Assembly: GCF_010500965.1 (NCBI RefSeq)
Contig: NZ_QVMI01000016.1
Location: 1 to 64,000, forward strand
Origin: Bacteroides sp. 51
GTDB lineage: Bacteria; Bacteroidota; Bacteroidia; Bacteroidales; Bacteroidaceae
DNA length: 64,000 nucleotides
Direction of reading: 5' to 3'
Shown: positions 60,526 through 64,000 of the stretch, in pieces
Layout of the letters: every line of letters starts with the position of its first letter
Position numbering within the stretch: the first letter of the stretch is position 1
Program-made: the position numbers and the translations under genes
The notes under the pieces: model-generated
Database searches by the model: none
The model's input: only the letters and a program-made list of their open reading frames with translations
Told to the model about the DNA's origin: nothing

Positions 60526-61076
60526 GCAATTTTCTTGATAAATTGCAGAAACGATATTCAAAAAGATAGCATTTTCCCAGTTCTTCTTACGCACGTGTTT
60601 CTCGAAATCGCTCAATGAGATGTTAAAAACTAGGTTTGAGCTTGTTTTTGCAGTGTATTATGGATGTTTGGAAGCATTTTAGCGTTCGGTTGTCTACACT
60701 TGAGCCGCGTGTTGTTGACAACGCGCGGCTCAAGTATAAATAGCACGCGGCTCAAGTGTAGAGATTTGAGCGCTAGACTGTCGACAGCACGCGGCTCAAG
60801 TGTTTAGAGTGATTCTTTTTATAGGTTCTCATTCTCTGGTTGAGCGATTTTCGAGAAGTGATTCGGCATGTGCATTTGCCGCCTTATCCTTCATTATTAT
60901 GTTATTTTGTTTTTATTTTTGAGATATTACATCGGTTTGTTTTGCAAAAGCGTCAAATTCCGTCCGTTTTGAAATTACCAAATGCGGTTCTTTTGCCGTT
61001 TTTTCTTTCCTTTCCGCAGCAAGTACCGAGTTTGCGATTTGGGGAGTGATAGAATATCAAATTGTCATTTTGATAA
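60526..61076. other. Gap with a 22-bp-period repeat array
   Basis: No gene supported; the open frame at 60840-61049 has no start signals or family match. The gap contains the array at 60696-60803. Confidence 0.4.
60696..60803. repeat. Repeat array with 22-bp phase and one inverted unit
   Basis: The word CACGCGGCTCAAGTGT appears at 60722 (two mismatches), 60744 and 60788, so at 22 and 44 bp steps, and a degraded copy fits the skipped place at 60766. A reverse copy at 60696-60711 pairs with the one at 60722-60737 around a small loop. Confidence 0.75.
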
Positions 61077-61114
61077 AGAGGCTGAATTCTAAGTCTCCTT
61101 CAAATTCAGCCTCT
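61077..61114 (-). terminator. Terminator of aspS
   Basis: AGAGGCTGAATT (61077-61088) pairs perfectly with 61103-61114. It lies 47 bases after the aspS stop on the minus strand. Confidence 0.6.
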
Positions 61115-61160
61115 CTACTTCTGGGACACACCCATATGATAAGATAAATGCCTAATTCAT

Positions 61161-62930
61161 TTATTCCGCACCAGAGTTTGGCACATTCACGATCAGATTC
61201 AACTCATCCAACTGCGATTGCTCCAATGCAGCAGGAGCATCAAGCATCACATCACGACCTGAGTTATTTTTAGGAAATGCAATACAGTCGCGGATAGAAT
61301 CCAGTCCGGCGAATAGAGATACAAAACGGTCAAGACCATAAGCCAATCCGCCATGTGGAGGTGCACCATATTTGAAAGCATTCATCAGGAAACCAAATTG
61401 TTCCTGTGCACGCTCGGGAGTAAATCCCAGCAACTCGAACATCTTGCCTTGTAGCGCGCTATCGAATATACGGATAGAGCCCCCTCCCACTTCTACACCA
61501 TTGATTACCATATCGTAAGCATTGGCGCGAACGGCTCCCGGGTCAGAATCCAGCAAATGAATATCTTCCGGTTTAGGAGAAGTAAACGGATGGTGCATAG
61601 CCATGAAACGACGCTGCTCTTCATCCCATTCAAACAATGGGAAATCTACCACCCACAGGCAAGAGAACTTCGTTTTATCGCGCAAGCCCAACTGACTGCC
61701 CACTTCCAGACGAAGTTCGTTCAATTGTTTACGGGTCTTCATTACATCTTCGCCCGATAGAATCAAGATCAAATCGCCTGGTTTTGCACCGAAAGCCGCT
61801 CTCATTTGCTGCAACACTTCCTGCGAGTAGAACTTGTCGACACTCGATTTTACAGTTCCATCCTCTTCTACACGAGCATAAACCATACCTTTTGCACCAA
61901 TCTGCGGACGTTTTACAAAGTCAGTCAGTGCATCCAACTGCTTACGGGTATACGTAGCCGCCCCCTCTGCACAAATACCGCCCACATAAGCAGCGCTATC
62001 GAACACCGGGAATCCGTGTCCTTTCATGATATCCATCAACTCTACAAACTTCATTCCGAAGCGGGTATCCGGTTTATCACTACCATAATATTTCATTGCG
62101 TCATGCCATGACATGCGTGCGAAAGCATCTTGAATCTCAACCCCCAGAATCGACTTGAAGAGATGCTTCGACATACCTTCGAAAGTACTCAATACATCTT
62201 CCTGGTCTACAAAGCTCATTTCACAGTCAATCTGTGTAAACTCCGGCTGGCGGTCGGCACGTAAATCCTCGTCACGGAAACACTTTACGATCTGGAAATA
62301 GCGGTCAAATCCCGACACCATCAGCAACTGCTTCAACGTTTGAGGCGACTGTGGAAGCGCATAGAACTGTCCCGGATTCATACGCGAAGGCACCACAAAG
62401 TCGCGCGCACCTTCGGGAGTAGAGCCAACCAATACAGGTGTTTCTACTTCCAGAAACCCTAATTTGTCCAGATAACTACGCACCTCGATCGTCATTTTAT
62501 GACGAAGCTCCAGGTTGGCACGAACCGGGTTACGACGCAAGTCGAGATAACGGTATTTCATGCGGATATCATCTCCACCATCCGTATTATCTTCAATCGT
62601 AAACGGAGGAGTAACAGATGCATTCAACACTTTAAGCTCCGAAACGATGATCTCAACATCACCGGTGGGTATATTCGAGTTTTTATTAAACCGTTCGTTT
62701 ACCACTCCCACTACCTGAACGACGTATTCGCGCCCCAACTTGTTGGCCTCTTCGCACAAAGCAGCATTTACCTCTTCATTAAAAACCAGCTGAGTAATAC
62801 CGTAGCGGTCGCGCAGGTCAATAAAAGTCATTCCTCCCATTTTGCGGGAACGTTGCACCCATCCGGCAAGCGTAACCTGCACGTTTACATCGGAGATACG
62901 AAGCTCTCCACACGTATGCGTTCTATACAT
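61161..62930 (-). CDS. aspS: Aspartyl-tRNA synthetase
   Basis: A 589-residue class II synthetase of the bacterial type. It has the OB-fold anticodon domain ([44 protein letters not shown]), class II motif 2 ([18 protein letters not shown]), the bacterial GAD insertion (about 300-420), and motif 3 ([16 protein letters not shown]). It charges tRNA-Asp (one gene is at 9758-9831). Full length, start at ATG 62930. Confidence 0.97.
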   Translation of the reverse strand: MYRTHTCGELRISDVNVQVTLAGWVQRSRKMGGMTFIDLRDRYGITQLVFNEEVNAALCEEANKLGREYVVQVVGVVNERFNKNSNIPTGDVEIIVSELKVLNASVTPPFTIEDNTDGGDDIRMKYRYLDLRRNPVRANLELRHKMTIEVRSYLDKLGFLEVETPVLVGSTPEGARDFVVPSRMNPGQFYALPQSPQTLKQLLMVSGFDRYFQIVKCFRDEDLRADRQPEFTQIDCEMSFVDQEDVLSTFEGMSKHLFKSILGVEIQDAFARMSWHDAMKYYGSDKPDTRFGMKFVELMDIMKGHGFPVFDSAAYVGGICAEGAATYTRKQLDALTDFVKRPQIGAKGMVYARVEEDGTVKSSVDKFYSQEVLQQMRAAFGAKPGDLILILSGEDVMKTRKQLNELRLEVGSQLGLRDKTKFSCLWVVDFPLFEWDEEQRRFMAMHHPFTSPKPEDIHLLDSDPGAVRANAYDMVINGVEVGGGSIRIFDSALQGKMFELLGFTPERAQEQFGFLMNAFKYGAPPHGGLAYGLDRFVSLFAGLDSIRDCIAFPKNNSGRDVMLDAPAALEQSQLDELNLIVNVPNSGAE

Positions 62931-62935
62931 ATATT

Positions 62936-62965
62936 AATTAAGAATTAAGAATTAAGAATTAAGAA
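62936..62965. repeat. Four tandem AATTAAG heptamers ahead of aspS
   Basis: AATTAAG repeats at 62936, 62943, 62950 and 62957, followed by a partial copy. It lies in the aspS leader, within 30 bases of the start codon. Confidence 0.7.
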
Positions 62966-63054
62966 TACCGTACGGCATCATTATTCTTAATATTTAGTAT
63001 ATCATATTGTTTATCTCTGAATCGGCACAAATTTACATGATATTTTCTTGAATA

Positions 63055-64000
63055 TCATTCTTTCTTCGTTAGTTTCTTGATCAATTCCTTGTTTTTGTTC
63101 ATGATCATTTTATTCTTCTGGGCAATATCCCCAACAATTTCTTCATTGATCATTTTCAACACGCTGAGATAGTCGGTAGCCCTCGTCAGCACACTTTCTT
63201 TTTGCTTCTCTCTGGGCGCCACCACATGCAATCCCTTGTTGATAACCTCAATATGAATATCCTCGCCCGTAATCATCGGATCGCCATCGAAATGAACAAC
63301 CCCCGAAGCCTCGCGGTGGATATGAAGATCCTTGCATTTGAATGTTTTTATACGGCTATTCTGGTCTATCGTTTTATTGAACAACTGAAATGCCAGCGAC
63401 GGGACATCCAGAACCGTAAAAGGCTCAAGAATCGTAATATCCAGCAAACCATCCGTAATCATTGCCTGCGGAGCAATATAAGCATTGTTCCCATACTGCG
63501 AAGCATTGCCGCAAGCAATCAAAAAAGCTTTATGTTTTACAGTTCCGTCTTTAGTTTCCAGTTCGTAAGTTTCCGGCTCATAATTCAGACTTTCCTGCAA
63601 TGTTTTTTCGAGATAAGTCAGCATCCCCCGCTTGCCCGCTTCGGCAAATTTCAGACTGACGAATGCATCAAAACCAACCCCACAAGTACAGAAAAAAGGA
63701 ATACCGTTGATCTTACCATAATCAACCTGCTCTATGAAGCCTTCATTGATCAGTTCGAGCGCTTTCCGGGTATCCATCGGCACCTGAAGATGCCGCGCAA
63801 AACCATTGCCCGACCCAAACGGCAGAATAGCCATAGCCGTCTCCGTATCTACCAACGAACGGCCCACTTCATTGACCGTACCATCTCCCCCTACGGCAAC
63901 AACGATATCAACCCCCTCCTTTACAGCATCTGCCGCAATCTCAACCGCATGACCCGCATTTTCCGTATATCTTATCTCCCAGGATATCTTAGATTTATCT
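63055..64000 (-). CDS. Diacylglycerol kinase family lipid kinase (5' end beyond window)
   Basis: The frame runs to the window edge, so the start is missing; at least 314 residues are seen. The conserved catalytic loop GGDGTVNEVGRS comes just before LPFGSGNGFARHLQVP, as in YegS/BmrU lipid kinases. The C-terminal beta-sandwich has VHFDGDPMITGEDIHIEV, and the protein ends in a Lys-rich tail (NKNKELIKKLTKKE). It probably phosphorylates diacylglycerol or a related lipid at the inner membrane. It lies upstream of aspS on the same strand, with a 124-base gap. Confidence 0.92.
   Translation of the reverse strand, partial: DKSKISWEIRYTENAGHAVEIAADAVKEGVDIVVAVGGDGTVNEVGRSLVDTETAMAILPFGSGNGFARHLQVPMDTRKALELINEGFIEQVDYGKINGIPFFCTCGVGFDAFVSLKFAEAGKRGMLTYLEKTLQESLNYEPETYELETKDGTVKHKAFLIACGNASQYGNNAYIAPQAMITDGLLDITILEPFTVLDVPSLAFQLFNKTIDQNSRIKTFKCKDLHIHREASGVVHFDGDPMITGEDIHIEVINKGLHVVAPREKQKESVLTRATDYLSVLKMINEEIVGDIAQKNKMIMNKNKELIKKLTKKE

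Noticed and set aside
60696-60803. CRISPR array
   Set aside because: Mixed orientation and 22-bp phase with no spacer-length gaps; no cas genes.
60840-61049. 69-residue open frame on the plus strand
   Set aside because: No supporting start signals or family; phenylalanine-rich by chance in AT-rich DNA.

Overview
The window looks like chromosome from a member of the Bacteroidales, most likely Bacteroides or a close relative (genus not certain). The evidence is the Bacteroidetes-type -7 boxes (TAnnTTTG) ahead of many genes, the RseC-RnfBCDGEA-GalE order, a very large TonB-dependent receptor, GH92 and GH125 mannosidases, and families largely restricted to Bacteroidetes (DUF3078, DUF4923, DUF1460, DUF3244-like).

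Region 1-9757 is accessory and visibly AT-rich. It starts inside a mobilizable element: the tail of an unknown gene, a Toprim/primase-like protein, a hairpin-rich candidate oriT, a MobV relaxase and a GNAT gene broken by two frameshifts. After about 670 gene-free bases comes an uncharacterised minus-strand cluster: two outer-membrane barrel-like proteins, a 502-residue lipoprotein, a small secreted DUF3244-like protein and a lipobox/TPR/transmembrane/HTH regulator. This block ends at the 3' side of a tRNA-Asp gene, a usual kind of island boundary.

Region 9758-38000 is mostly housekeeping: an aminotransferase, YqgE, an RhlE-type DEAD helicase, a recR operon, an SSS symporter, EngB, aldose 1-epimerase, a DUF1573 protein, an OPT transporter, an esterase, a DUF1460 amidase, a TPR protein, a PagL-like lipid A deacylase, an RmlD-like reductase, GalE, and a complete Rnf complex operon led by an RseC-type gene.

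Region 39447-47463 is a compact mannan-type glycan locus without SusC/SusD: GH125 and GH43 in one operon, a GH92 enzyme, and between them an 840-residue membrane-spanning regulator with a periplasmic lectin/Kelch sensor and a cytoplasmic SARP-like winged-helix plus BTAD output. Both enzyme promoters carry three ATAACCC-type heptamers spaced exactly 11 bp, the last one standing where the -33 element should be. This is the spacing used by SARP activators, and it is the most exciting system here.

Region 47464-64000 holds pyrG, yidC, an S9 peptidase, a TonB-dependent receptor, a PspC/PadR stress operon with an operator palindrome, a GNAT/ENPP-like operon, aspS and the start-truncated view of a diacylglycerol kinase family gene.

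Across the core region, many gaps between genes hold locus-specific short words repeated in both orientations (10, 14, 22 or 23 bp periods), making long or mutually exclusive hairpins just after stop codons. In three cases the repeat encodes the end of a protein.
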